A stretch of DNA of 22,300 bases from JBBQVO01 sp038211505 (GCA_038211505.1 JBBQVO010000037.1:1-22300), one strand, 5' to 3'. Numbered from the stretch's first letter, positions 1-6,994 are shown. Numbers and translations are program-made. Notes: generated from the letters alone by a model not told the origin.

Positions 1-1
1 C

Positions 2-628
2 GAAGACGCCCCGTTCGTCCGGGAGCTTCTGGACCTTCGTGATCGAGCGAGGAGAACGACACAAGATGCGAGCGCCGCCCGATTCCGACGGGTCGGCAAT
101 GGCTGGCAGGTGTCGTACGCGCACACCGAGACATTTGTTCGCCGTCAACTCGGCCTAGCCTACATAGCACGTCTCCTCGCGCGCCCCAGGCACGACATAC
201 GCGCCGAAGATTTCGATTCGCTGATGGTGGATGTCTCGTCGTTTCAACCCAAGATCGACCAGGAGGCGCTGCGTTCATATCAGGACCGCATCGCAGAGAT
301 CGACGACGAGATAGCGGAGGCAATCGGCGGCGACCACGATGTCAGCGTGGATAGGCTCCGCGACGAAGCGGACGCACTTCGCAACGAACTCGCGCGAACA
401 GCCGGCCGGGGCGGGCGTAGGCGCTCGCTGGACGCCCACGCCGAGCGTCCGAGGCAACGAGTATCAACCGCCATCCGGCGTGCCATCAACACGATCATTC
501 CATTGCACCCCCAACTTGCCACACATCTCTCCGACTCGATCCGAATGGGGCGTTTCCTTTCATACCAACCAAACGAAGACATCGCGTGGGACGTGAGCGA
601 AGGTGACGCACAGTGTCTCGGGATGTGA
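2..628 (+). CDS. C-terminal part of a large regulator-like protein (partial, 5' end outside the window)
   Basis: The reading frame is open from base 2 with no stop and no ATG before the first possible GTG at 110, so the gene starts to the left of the window. About 208 residues are visible. They resemble the C-terminal module of large ATPase/LuxR-type predicted regulators of Actinobacteria and Chloroflexota. That module has a segment of the type W-x-V-x-Y followed by LGLAYIARLLARP (at about 104-190), then a charged coiled-coil stretch rich in D, E and R, then a helical segment AIRRAINTI, and finally HLSDSIRMGRFLSYQP near the end. I recognise this from memory of the family pattern, not from a search. 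The ATPase or other N-terminal domains cannot be seen. The gene lies inside the putative integrated element, so it is probably cargo or a regulator of it. It ends at TGA 626-628. Confidence 0.72.
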   Translation, partial: EDAPFVRELLDLRDRARRTTQDASAARFRRVGNGWQVSYAHTETFVRRQLGLAYIARLLARPRHDIRAEDFDSLMVDVSSFQPKIDQEALRSYQDRIAEIDDEIAEAIGGDHDVSVDRLRDEADALRNELARTAGRGGRRRSLDAHAERPRQRVSTAIRRAINTIIPLHPQLATHLSDSIRMGRFLSYQPNEDIAWDVSEGDAQCLGM

Positions 629-743
629 CGCGGGATGTCACGCCTTCTTTAGTGAAGACATCGAGGAATTGGCGTGACAGCCTCGCGTAGCTAACTGCCC
701 AACAGGGCGTTCAGCGACCCTCGACGAGTGCCGTCGTCACGCC
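620..743. repeat. Cluster of GTCACGCC motifs between the regulator fragment and the recombinase region
   Basis: A 12-base direct repeat (GGGATGTGACGC then GGGATGTCACGC, one mismatch) occupies 620-643 and overlaps the stop codon of the preceding gene. The 8-mer GTCACGCC occurs at 637-644 and 736-743, and its reverse complement GGCGTGAC at 671-678. The first and second copies form an 8-bp inverted repeat with a 26-base spacer. It could act as a weak terminator hairpin, an operator, or a recombinase accessory site. No function is known. The non-coding stretch 629-871 contains nothing else I can support. Confidence 0.5.
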
Positions 744-871
744 GGCCTCGTCGGGGGGTTCATTTCGTGTACTCGGCTCTGCATTCGATGGCGTTCGATG
801 GAGGTCCTCAGGCCCGTCATGTTCGGCGGCCTGCTTCAGGACGTCGCAAGGAGCGCCGGGAGCTGCTTGCT

Positions 872-1039
872 ATGGACGCGCCATCGGAGCGTCTATGTGT
901 AACGGCAGAGAAGCAGCCGGCCGATGAACGGGCCTTTCGGCCCGAAGAGGAAGCGTTGTTCACCCTACTCGCCTCGGTGGCCCGACGGCTCTCGACTTCC
1001 GTCGACCGGAAGCGGCTTGGCCCGAGGATCGTCAAATGA
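872..1039 (+). CDS. Small hypothetical protein coupled to the recombinase
   Basis: This frame ends in an ATGA overlap with the recombinase start (stop TGA 1037-1039, start ATG 1036-1038), a typical sign of translational coupling. The ATG at 872, with GGGAG at 859-863 upstream, gives 55 residues. In-frame alternatives are ATG 788 and GTG 728, but the extra N-terminal sequence is arginine-rich and looks non-coding. The only structured part is an amphipathic helix (EEEALFTLLASVARRLS) near the C terminus. I do not recognise a family. By position it could be an accessory factor of the recombinase, but that is a guess. It could also be a spurious ORF. Confidence 0.4.
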   Translation: MDAPSERLCVTAEKQPADERAFRPEEEALFTLLASVARRLSTSVDRKRLGPRIVK

Positions 1040-2559
1040 AGCGTCGGAGAGCCTATCGTGACATACGACGAGTGGTGCTTTATCTCCGCGTTTCATCCGA
1101 CGAACAGGTCCTCGGCCACAGCCTCGATTCCCAGAGCACCGCGTTGATCGCCTGGGCGGCTAGCGAGGGCTGGGAGGTCGTTGCGATCTACTCCGACGCC
1201 GGCGTAAGTGGAACCAGTGTCGAACGTCGTGTGGAGTTTCAGCGGATGATCGCCGCGGGCCAGGCGGGCACGTTCGACGCGATCCTCGTGTTGAAGTTCG
1301 ACCGCTTCGCCCGCTCTCTTCGCGATTCCACGATCTACCGGGAACTCCTACGCGACTTGGGTATCCGACTCCTGTCGAGGATGGAGCCGAACGTCGGGGA
1401 CGACACCTCGACGGGTTTCCTCATGAATGGTCAGGCTGATCTCTACGCGGCGTACTACTCGATTGCGCTGTCCGAGAACGTGACGCGTGGAAAAGCGACG
1501 CGAGCGGCGAAAGGCTTGCCGCTCGGGGATTTGCCATTCGGGTACGTGAGCATTGGTGCTCAGGAACCGCCAGAAATCGTCTCTGCGGAAGCGGACCAGG
1601 TTCGACGCTGTTTCCGAGAATACGCCGCCGGCAACCGATCGATGGCCGAGCTTGCCGCGTCCTTGACATTGGCGGGCTTCCACCCGCGGTCAAAGCGCGG
1701 GCGGGCCGTCTTCTCCAAAGCGACGCTGAGTGGGATGCTGTCGAACCCGACTTACGTGGGCGACATCACCCGCTACGGCCAGGTTGTGGGGCCGGGCCGC
1801 CACTACGCGATCATCGACCGTGAATTGTGGGATGCCGTGCAGCGGGCGCGAGCCGAGCGGGCGCGCAAGCCGCAGATCTATGGCGCTCGGCCGAAGCGCC
1901 CGTACCTGCTGTCGGGCATAGGTAGCTGTGCCACCTGCGGTGCGCCGCTTTGGGCGAACACGATCAGTGGCGGCGCGCACAACTACTACCGGTGCGCTTC
2001 ACGGCAACGAGGTGACACATGCCTGGACGGACGTGTCGGACTGCGCGCTGAATCTGTCGAGGCCCACATCCACAAATTGTTCTCGCACGTCACATTGCCT
2101 GGCGCGTGGCGCAGCCGTGTGGCTGAGCTTGCGAGGACCGACGCGATGCGCGTCGACGTCAACGCCGAGCGAAAACACCTGAACGCGAAGCTGGCCAGGA
2201 TTCGCCAGGGACTGATCGACGGCGTGCTCGAAAACGACGAGGCCAAGACCGCGATGCGCGATGTCGAAGCCGCGTTGGCTGCGTTGCGACCACAGAACGC
2301 GGAGGCGGTTGAAGCGGGCCAGGTCCTTACGGATGTGAGGGAACTCTGGCCGCGGATGACGGACACCGAGCGCCGCGATTTGGTACGCCTCGTGCTCGAC
2401 GGTGTTTCAGTTGACTTGCGAACGGGCGACATCAAGGCGATGACGCCCAAGCCGGCCTTCGGCTGTCTATTCGCTGTGTTAGGAGACGAAGAGGACGGGC
2501 TGATCAGAGTTTGCGACTGGCGACCCCGAAGGGATTCGAACCCTCGATCTCCACCGTGA
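1036..2559 (+). CDS. Large serine recombinase (site-specific integrase)
   Basis: The product has 507 residues, usual for large serine integrases. An N-terminal resolvase domain carries YLRVSSDEQ with the catalytic serine at residue 20, followed by the D-S-Q-S-T region and a KFDRFARS segment with the conserved arginine. A recombinase domain follows (about 170-290). Then comes a zinc ribbon with cysteines at 298, 301, 320 and 329, and a C-terminal coiled coil. These enzymes cut all four strands at short att sites through a phosphoserine link and integrate or excise an element. The last residues (RPRRDSNPRSPP) are encoded by the reverse strand of a tRNA-Asp gene, a typical sign of a reading frame running into a tRNA. 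The stop codon is therefore supplied by the tRNA sequence. GAGG at 1024-1027 is a plausible ribosome binding site. All catalytic features look intact. Confidence 0.95.
   Translation: MKRRRAYRDIRRVVLYLRVSSDEQVLGHSLDSQSTALIAWAASEGWEVVAIYSDAGVSGTSVERRVEFQRMIAAGQAGTFDAILVLKFDRFARSLRDSTIYRELLRDLGIRLLSRMEPNVGDDTSTGFLMNGQADLYAAYYSIALSENVTRGKATRAAKGLPLGDLPFGYVSIGAQEPPEIVSAEADQVRRCFREYAAGNRSMAELAASLTLAGFHPRSKRGRAVFSKATLSGMLSNPTYVGDITRYGQVVGPGRHYAIIDRELWDAVQRARAERARKPQIYGARPKRPYLLSGIGSCATCGAPLWANTISGGAHNYYRCASRQRGDTCLDGRVGLRAESVEAHIHKLFSHVTLPGAWRSRVAELARTDAMRVDVNAERKHLNAKLARIRQGLIDGVLENDEAKTAMRDVEAALAALRPQNAEAVEAGQVLTDVRELWPRMTDTERRDLVRLVLDGVSVDLRTGDIKAMTPKPAFGCLFAVLGDEEDGLIRVCDWRPRRDSNPRSPP
2518..2559. 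other. Probable attachment site of the integrated element (tRNA-Asp 3' half)
   Basis: The recombinase coding region and the tRNA-Asp 3' half share 2518-2559 (42 bp). An element whose recombinase sits directly against a tRNA 3' end usually used that tRNA end as its attachment site, which leaves the tRNA functional. The element would then extend to the left of 2518. No second copy of the tRNA 3' end is visible in 1-2517, so the other boundary would lie outside the window. The exact crossover position is unknown. Confidence 0.55.
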
Positions 2560-2594
2560 CAGGGTGGCATGTTAGACCGCTACACCACGGGGCC
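2518..2594 (-). tRNA. tRNA-Asp (anticodon GTC), CCA encoded
   Basis: Read on the minus strand from 2594, the acceptor stem GGCCCCG pairs with CGGGGTC (one G-U). The D stem is GTGT/ACAT. The anticodon stem CCACC/GGTGG encloses CTGTCAC with anticodon GTC. The T arm GAGGG-TTCGAAT-CCCTT is complete. Discriminator G is at 2521 and CCA is encoded at 2520-2518. The gene is intact although the recombinase gene overlaps its 3' half. No terminator-like T run is visible after the CCA end, so transcription may continue antisense into the recombinase gene. Confidence 0.97.
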
Positions 2595-2650
2595 GCGCGG
2601 TGCGGAAACAACGCCCGCCACCGGTGCAATCACACGGCGTCGGGCGGTTC

Positions 2651-2679
2651 ATTCTAAGTTCACCCCCGCAGGGTGTCAA
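2651..2679 (-). promoter_or_regulatory. Strong sigma-70 type promoter of tRNA-Asp
   Basis: On the minus strand TTGACA (2679-2674) is followed after exactly 17 bases by TAGAAT (2656-2651). That is a perfect -35 and a 5/6 match to -10. The expected start is near 2644, about 50 bases before the tRNA 5' end at 2594. Confidence 0.8.
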
Positions 2680-2698
2680 TCGAGGCGCGCAAGCGCGC

Positions 2699-2775
2699 AC
2701 AACAGACAACAGATAGCACGCGGTCGCTTCACCCAGTCCCAATCACCAATCACCAATCACCAGCGACCAGCGACC
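2699..2775. repeat. Heptanucleotide tandem array A
   Basis: On the plus strand the segment reads as eleven consecutive 7-base units: ACAACAG twice (2699-2712), four diverged units, AATCACC three times (2741-2761), then AGCGACC twice (2762-2775). The array stops three bases before the stop codon of the solute-binding protein gene (minus strand), so it is that gene's immediate 3' flank. The intergenic stretch 2595-2778 contains only this array and the tRNA promoter. Confidence 0.85.
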
Positions 2776-2778
2776 AGA

Positions 2779-4449
2779 TCAGTGCAGCGCCAGCCACTGC
2801 TCGTAGTTGTACTGCGCGAGACTGCCGACGAGGCCCTCGCGGCGGTTGCGCACGTAGTCCCACGCCGAGGTGTAGCCGACGTTCGTCAAGAGCTGGATCA
2901 TCGGGCGCGCTGTCAGCATCAGCTTCTGCGCCTCCAGCAGCGTCTGCTGGCGCGTCGCGCGATCCTTCTCGCCCCACGATCGCTCGACCAGCCGATCGAT
3001 GTCGCCGCTGCTGAAGCCGAACGGGCTCGACGTGCCATCGGGGCCGGCGGAGTGGTAGAAGCGCGTCGGCGTATCGGGCGATTCATACGGCAGGTGGCTG
3101 ATCAGCGTCGCCTCGAACTTGCCGCCGTGAAAGTTCGTGAACCAGGCGATCAGATCCAACTCCTGCAGCACGATGTCGAGACCGAGCGTGAGCAGATGCT
3201 GTCGCACGACGGTGGCGACGTCGATGAGCTGCGGGATGGCCGCGACTTGCAGCGTGAACCGGGCCTTGTCCGCGCCCGCTGCCAGCAGCAACGCCCGCGC
3301 GTTGGCGCGCCGCTCGGCAAGATCGACGCCGCCGCTCTGCGCCGCGATCACGTCGGCCTGCGGCAGCGACCAGTACCCAGCGGCGAGATGCGGGTTGACC
3401 GCGCCGAGCACGTCGCCGTCGCCGAATGAGAGATCGCGGATCAGCGTGTCGCGATCGAGCGCGAGATCGAGCGCGCCACGAACGCGCGGATCGTTGAACG
3501 GCGGCCGATCGCAGCGCAGCCCGAGCGCCACCCAGGCGAGCGCCGGTTCAGACGTCACATGCACGCTCTCGGAGATGTCGCGCGCCATCTGCGCCTCATG
3601 CTTGTCGCGGTTCGGCATGACGTCGGCCTGCCGCTGACGGAAGGCGTCGAACCTCACATCGTCGGACGGCGCCACCTGCCACTCCATCGCGTCGAGATAC
3701 GGCACCGGCGCGCGATAGTAGTTCGCGTTGCGGACGAGACGGACGTCATCGCCCGGCGCCGCGCGTTCGATCTGAAACGGCCCGCTGCCGACGCCTGCCG
3801 CGCTGAGATTCGTCTCCGCATCGACGAGCTCGCGCGGGATGATCGCGCCGGCGGAGATGCCGCCGAGCTCTTGCAGCGTGTACGCGTACGGCCGCTTCGT
3901 GATCACACGCACGGTCGTCGCATCCGGAGTCTCCACGCGATCAAGGATCGTCGCATGCCAGGTCTTCGAAGGAACAAGCGGATTGTTGCGATACCGCGCG
4001 AGCGACCTGGCGATGTCCTCAGATGTGACGGCGCGGCCGTTGACGGGCGCGATCGACTGGAACTTGATGTCGGGCTTCAGCTTGAAGACATACGTCATCG
4101 CGTCGGTCTGCTCGACGCTAACGGCGTGATCGTAGATGACGCTCTCGTCGGCCGGGTCGACGTGCAGCATGTAGCCGTAGACGCGCGGGAAGATGCCGAG
4201 GCCGGTGCCGGTCTCGATCTGCGGATCGAGGCCCGACGCGATCGGCAGCGACGTCGCGGTGCGCAATGTGCCGCCCGGACGCGGCGCCTCAGCCGCGGGA
4301 GTCGTCGATGAAGCGGACTTGCCGTCGCCGCAGCCGACCGTCGCCAGCGCGACGGCCCCGGCGACCGTGCTGACGCCGGCCGCCAGTGCGCGGCGTCGCG
4401 AGAGACGCTCGCGCGCAATCCTCGACCAGTAGCCGTTGGTAGCAGTCAT
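2779..4449 (-). CDS. Tat-exported lipoprotein, peptide/nickel-type ABC solute-binding protein (family 5)
   Basis: The 556-residue product has a twin-arginine signal (LSRRRALAAG at about 16-25), a hydrophobic stretch and a cysteine at residue 40 (ATVGC), suggesting export folded and lipid anchoring. The mature part follows the DppA/OppA pattern: RPGGTLR, LDPQ, a YVFKLKPDIKFQ segment, then DVRFDAFRQRQADV, RGALDLALDRDTL and a C-terminal lobe. Such proteins bind peptides, nickel-opine complexes or sugars for an ABC importer; the ligand cannot be told. The frame is open to ATG 4563, but the ATG at 4449 puts the signal at the N terminus, and a promoter-like sequence lies between the two. No permease or ATPase gene is adjacent, so it is an orphan. 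Directly behind its stop are a heptamer array and the tRNA-Asp promoter. Confidence 0.9.
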   Translation of the reverse strand: MTATNGYWSRIARERLSRRRALAAGVSTVAGAVALATVGCGDGKSASSTTPAAEAPRPGGTLRTATSLPIASGLDPQIETGTGLGIFPRVYGYMLHVDPADESVIYDHAVSVEQTDAMTYVFKLKPDIKFQSIAPVNGRAVTSEDIARSLARYRNNPLVPSKTWHATILDRVETPDATTVRVITKRPYAYTLQELGGISAGAIIPRELVDAETNLSAAGVGSGPFQIERAAPGDDVRLVRNANYYRAPVPYLDAMEWQVAPSDDVRFDAFRQRQADVMPNRDKHEAQMARDISESVHVTSEPALAWVALGLRCDRPPFNDPRVRGALDLALDRDTLIRDLSFGDGDVLGAVNPHLAAGYWSLPQADVIAAQSGGVDLAERRANARALLLAAGADKARFTLQVAAIPQLIDVATVVRQHLLTLGLDIVLQELDLIAWFTNFHGGKFEATLISHLPYESPDTPTRFYHSAGPDGTSSPFGFSSGDIDRLVERSWGEKDRATRQQTLLEAQKLMLTARPMIQLLTNVGYTSAWDYVRNRREGLVGSLAQYNYEQWLALH

Positions 4450-4503
4450 TGAGAGAGCCTGTCTGGAGTTGTCGGGCGCATTGCGTCCGTAGGGGTGCGC
4501 TAC

Positions 4504-4532
4504 ATTCACGCCGATCAGGCCCCGCATGTCAA
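4504..4532 (-). promoter_or_regulatory. Candidate promoter of the solute-binding protein gene
   Basis: On the minus strand TTGACA (4532-4527) is followed after 17 bases by GTGAAT (4509-4504), a 3/6 match to -10. A start near 4497 would leave a 48-base leader before the ATG at 4449 and would exclude the upstream ATG at 4563. The -35 is perfect but the -10 is weak. Confidence 0.45.
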
Positions 4533-4590
4533 GCGCGCCCTGCGCAGGCGTCGAGATGCTCAACGCGCGCAGATCCCGCGTCCGCGCAGG

Positions 4591-5667
4591 TCACGAGTGC
4601 GCGAAGATGTGCTGCAGTTCGTAGGGAACCGTCGTGGCGATTTGCTGAAAAGTGCAAGAGGTGGGCGGTTTGTCCGTGCGCCAGCGGACGAACGTGGCGG
4701 CGTGGCGAAAGCGATCGCCCTGCAGATAGTCAAACGTCACTTCGCAGACGAGCTCGGGACGCAGGCGGATCCAGCTCAGGTCCTTGGCGCCAGTCCAGCG
4801 GCTGGGCGAGCCGGGCGTACGGCCGCCGCCGAACCCCGACGCGTCGTCGTCCGTGATGTATGGGCGTAGCTTGTCGGCGAGCTCGCGCTTCTCGGCCGCC
4901 TTGAAGCTCGACGTATGGCCGACGTGGTGGAAGACGCCGTCATCGTCGTACAGCCCGAGCAGCAGCGACCCGACGGCGCGCTCATGCTCCCCCTTGTACC
5001 AGCGAAACCCGCCAATCACACAGTCCACGGTGCGCAGATGTTTGATCTTGAGCATGGCGCGCACACCCGGCTGATACACGCCATCCAGGCGTTTGGCGAC
5101 GACGCCGTCGAGACCGGCCCCTTCGAATCGATCGAACCAGTCCGTCGCGAGAACCCGGTCGCGCGTCGCCGGCGTGACGTGCACGGGCAACACGACGTCG
5201 GCCAGCGCGCTCTCAAGTCGGGCGCGGCGTTGCTCGAACGCGACGGCGCGCAAATCGTCAGTGTCATCGGAGAGCATGTCGAATGCGACGAACGACGACG
5301 GCGTTTCGGCGGCGAGCTTGCGCACGCGCGACTCGGCCGGATGAATACGCATCTGCAGCGCGTCGAAGTCGAGACCGTGATCCGTCATGATCACGACTTC
5401 ACCGTCGAGGATCATCGGGCCCGGTAGAACAGCAGCGAGGTTCGCCTGTAGCTCGGGAAAGTAACGCGCGAGCGGCTTGAGATCGCGGCTCTGAATGTAG
5501 GCTTCGGCGCCATCGAAGAAGACGATCGCACGGAAGCCGTCCCACTTGGGCTCATAGATCCACTCGGCGCCGTCAGGGATCTGCGGCGAGAGTTTGGCGA
5601 GCATCGGCTCGATCGGCGGCGCGAACGGCAGCGACGGCTCGTTCTTACTTCGCGTAGGCATAACCAC
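4591..5667 (-). CDS. ATP-dependent DNA ligase (LigC/LigD-ligase type)
   Basis: The product has 358 residues, the size of stand-alone LigC-type ligases. It has nucleotidyltransferase motif I EPKWDGFR with adenylated lysine 41, motif III ILDGE (87-91), IIIa FVAFDML, motif IV DGVVAKR (187-193) and motif V LKIKHLRTVD (206-215). An OB-fold follows with the motif VI-like FRHAATFVRWRTDK near the C terminus. It seals nicks using ATP and could act in end joining or excision repair. No Ku, polymerase or nuclease domain is fused or adjacent, unlike LigD operons. The start is GTG 5667 or ATG 5661, two codons apart. It lies downstream of the PRC-barrel gene with a gap of 130 bases holding only a GC-rich hairpin. 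Confidence 0.93.
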   Translation of the reverse strand: MVMPTRSKNEPSLPFAPPIEPMLAKLSPQIPDGAEWIYEPKWDGFRAIVFFDGAEAYIQSRDLKPLARYFPELQANLAAVLPGPMILDGEVVIMTDHGLDFDALQMRIHPAESRVRKLAAETPSSFVAFDMLSDDTDDLRAVAFEQRRARLESALADVVLPVHVTPATRDRVLATDWFDRFEGAGLDGVVAKRLDGVYQPGVRAMLKIKHLRTVDCVIGGFRWYKGEHERAVGSLLLGLYDDDGVFHHVGHTSSFKAAEKRELADKLRPYITDDDASGFGGGRTPGSPSRWTGAKDLSWIRLRPELVCEVTFDYLQGDRFRHAATFVRWRTDKPPTSCTFQQIATTVPYELQHIFAHS

Positions 5668-5743
5668 AGCCTAGCGCGCCGGGATCGGCGACACTATTCG
5701 CCGCAGATGGTTCGTTGGATGCTCGGCAGCGACGACCGATCGA

Positions 5744-5760
5744 CGCGGCCCGAAGCCGCG
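5744..5760 (-). terminator. Small GC hairpin between PRC-barrel and ligase genes
   Basis: CGCGGC and GCCGCG form a 6-bp stem with a 5-base loop (TTCGG on the minus strand), 38 bases after the PRC-barrel gene. There is no T run after it, so it may be a weak terminator or a processing hairpin. The rest of 5668-5797 shows nothing. Confidence 0.3.
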
Positions 5761-5797
5761 AGCCGTCGGACTGACGACGTTTGCCATACCGAACGTC

Positions 5798-6331
5798 TTA
5801 CGCGGGGTTCGTTCGCTCCGCGAGCGGCCGCGCGTTGTCTTCGCGGCGATCGGCGCAGGTCGCATCGACGATGATCGCGTCGACGCCGATGGTGTGGACT
5901 TCGTTGGGGAAGATGTCGTGACGGCCACCGAGGCCGAGGATCCCCGACGTCGCCTCGTAGCATTCGATGGTCCCGTCGTCGTTGAGCATGATCTTGTCGA
6001 CGGTGCCGATGGCGTCGCCGCCGTCGGTGAGCACCTTCGTGCCCTTGAGGTGGATGCCAGATTCGACGATCGCGTTCGCATGCTCCTGCGATGCCACAGG
6101 CTGCAGCGACGCCGCGCCCTCAACGGTAACCGCGTCCTTGCCCAGACCGCGGATGCGGTCGCGATCAATAAACAGCACGGCCTCCGAGGGACCGTCGCTC
6201 GACGACACCATCAGGCCGAGCAGCGCCTGCCGCGCCGGGTCAAAGAGGACGTCGCATACGTGGCCCAATTCTCGGCCTTCATCCGTGCCGACCACCGGCA
6301 GGGAGACAAGTTCGTTCGCATCGCGCGCCAT
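5798..6331 (-). CDS. Two-domain PRC-barrel protein
   Basis: The 177-residue product contains two similar beta-barrel halves. The first (about 7-75) has VVGTDEGRELGHVCDVLFDPARQALLGLMV, and the second (about 92-165) has GTKVLTDGGDAIGTVDKIMLNDDGTIECYEA. The G-x-x-x-G-x-V-x-D-x-x-x-D-x-x pattern is typical of PRC-barrel domains as in RimM and the photosynthetic reaction centre H subunit. Stand-alone versions have no firmly known role; stress and RNA or membrane functions have been suggested. No signal or membrane segment is visible. AAAGG precedes the ATG by eight bases, and between them lies one arm of an inverted repeat. It is divergent from the Hsp20 gene. Confidence 0.82.
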   Translation of the reverse strand: MARDANELVSLPVVGTDEGRELGHVCDVLFDPARQALLGLMVSSSDGPSEAVLFIDRDRIRGLGKDAVTVEGAASLQPVASQEHANAIVESGIHLKGTKVLTDGGDAIGTVDKIMLNDDGTIECYEATSGILGLGGRHDIFPNEVHTIGVDAIIVDATCADRREDNARPLAERTNPA

Positions 6332-6376
6332 GATGTGTGCCTTTCGTACGGTCTCCGGCAGGCACTGTCACACATC
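6332..6376. promoter_or_regulatory. Perfect 8-bp inverted repeat in the leader of the PRC-barrel gene
   Basis: GATGTGTG (6332-6339) and CACACATC (6369-6376) are exact inverted copies, 29 bases apart. The arm nearest the gene fills the space between the ribosome binding site and the start codon. It could be an operator or an mRNA hairpin that hides the start. The rest of the divergent region to 6566 holds only the Hsp20 promoter. Confidence 0.5.
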
Positions 6377-6497
6377 GTAGGTACCGATCTCGTTACAGGA
6401 TCGCGCGCCCGCGTTGCACTTCTCACCCGCCACCGTGCGATGCTCGCACCCGCCGTCACTTGATACGCGGCTGTTAGCGGCTACCAGCGAGGGTCGA

Positions 6498-6526
6498 TTG
6501 CCGAACAGCTGGAGGCGTCATACACT
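6498..6526 (+). promoter_or_regulatory. Candidate promoter of the Hsp20 gene
   Basis: TTGCCG (6498-6503), a 17-base spacer and TACACT (6521-6526) match the housekeeping consensus at 4/6 each. The predicted start near 6533 leaves a leader of about 34 bases. No CIRCE-type inverted repeat (TTAGCACTC/GAGTGCTAA) is present. Confidence 0.5.
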
Positions 6527-6566
6527 CAGAGCCAAGGCGAAACGGTGAAGCGAAGTGGAGGCTGTA

Positions 6567-6992
6567 ATGCAGCAACATCAGGACGAAGGCGCCGCGACGC
6601 AGGAGATCCCGCTCAAGGTCTATCGCTCGGACGAGCGCCTGACCGTCGCGGCCCCGATGCCAGGACTCATGTCGAAAGACATCGACGTCGAAGTGCGCGC
6701 TGATGGTCGATTGATCCTTCACGGCGCGTTGCGAGGCGCCTTGAAGGGCCAGAACGATGTGCTCGCCGACGAGTGGAATCCGGGCCCGTATCATCGCGAG
6801 TTCGCGCTACCGAACGCGGTTGACGGTGAGATGGCCAACGTCACGTACAACAACGGCGTCATCGTCGTCGTGATGCCGCTGGCGGAACGGACGACGCCCG
6901 CGCACCTGGCGCTACAAGATGTCAACCAACACCAAGGTGAACGCGCCGGCAACGAAGGGCATCCAGTGCGAGCGACCGAGCCGGCACACTAA
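6567..6992 (+). CDS. Small heat shock protein, Hsp20/alpha-crystallin family
   Basis: The 141-residue product has an alpha-crystallin domain (about 15-110). The early strands PLKVYRSDERLTVAAPMPGL, the segment IDVEVRADGRLILHGA, the YHREFALPNAVDG segment and the closing NNGVIVVVMPLA are all recognisable. It is an ATP-independent holdase that forms oligomers and keeps unfolding proteins soluble. The C-terminal tail lacks a clear I-x-I anchoring motif (HLALQ is the nearest), so its oligomer packing may differ. GGAGG at 6557-6561, five bases before the ATG, fixes this start rather than the GTG at 6555. The next gene ends two bases away on the opposite strand. Confidence 0.92.
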   Translation: MQQHQDEGAATQEIPLKVYRSDERLTVAAPMPGLMSKDIDVEVRADGRLILHGALRGALKGQNDVLADEWNPGPYHREFALPNAVDGEMANVTYNNGVIVVVMPLAERTTPAHLALQDVNQHQGERAGNEGHPVRATEPAH

Positions 6993-6994
6993 CG

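Noticed and set aside
728..871. N-terminal extension of the small ORF before the recombinase
   Set aside because: It is arginine-rich with no ribosome binding site, and it would overlap the last GTCACGCC motif copy at 736-743.
2699..2775. CRISPR-like array
   Set aside because: Units are 7 bases long and contiguous, with no spacers and no cas genes.
2569..3429. 286-codon plus-strand frame over the tRNA and the solute-binding gene
   Set aside because: It begins inside the tRNA gene, crosses the heptamer array and continues as a shadow of the binding-protein gene.
4450..4563. Upstream start of the solute-binding protein
   Set aside because: It would bury the twin-arginine signal 38 residues inside the protein, and a promoter-like sequence lies in this interval.
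6377..6566. CIRCE or similar heat-shock operator before Hsp20
   Set aside because: No TTAGCACTC/GAGTGCTAA pair is present.
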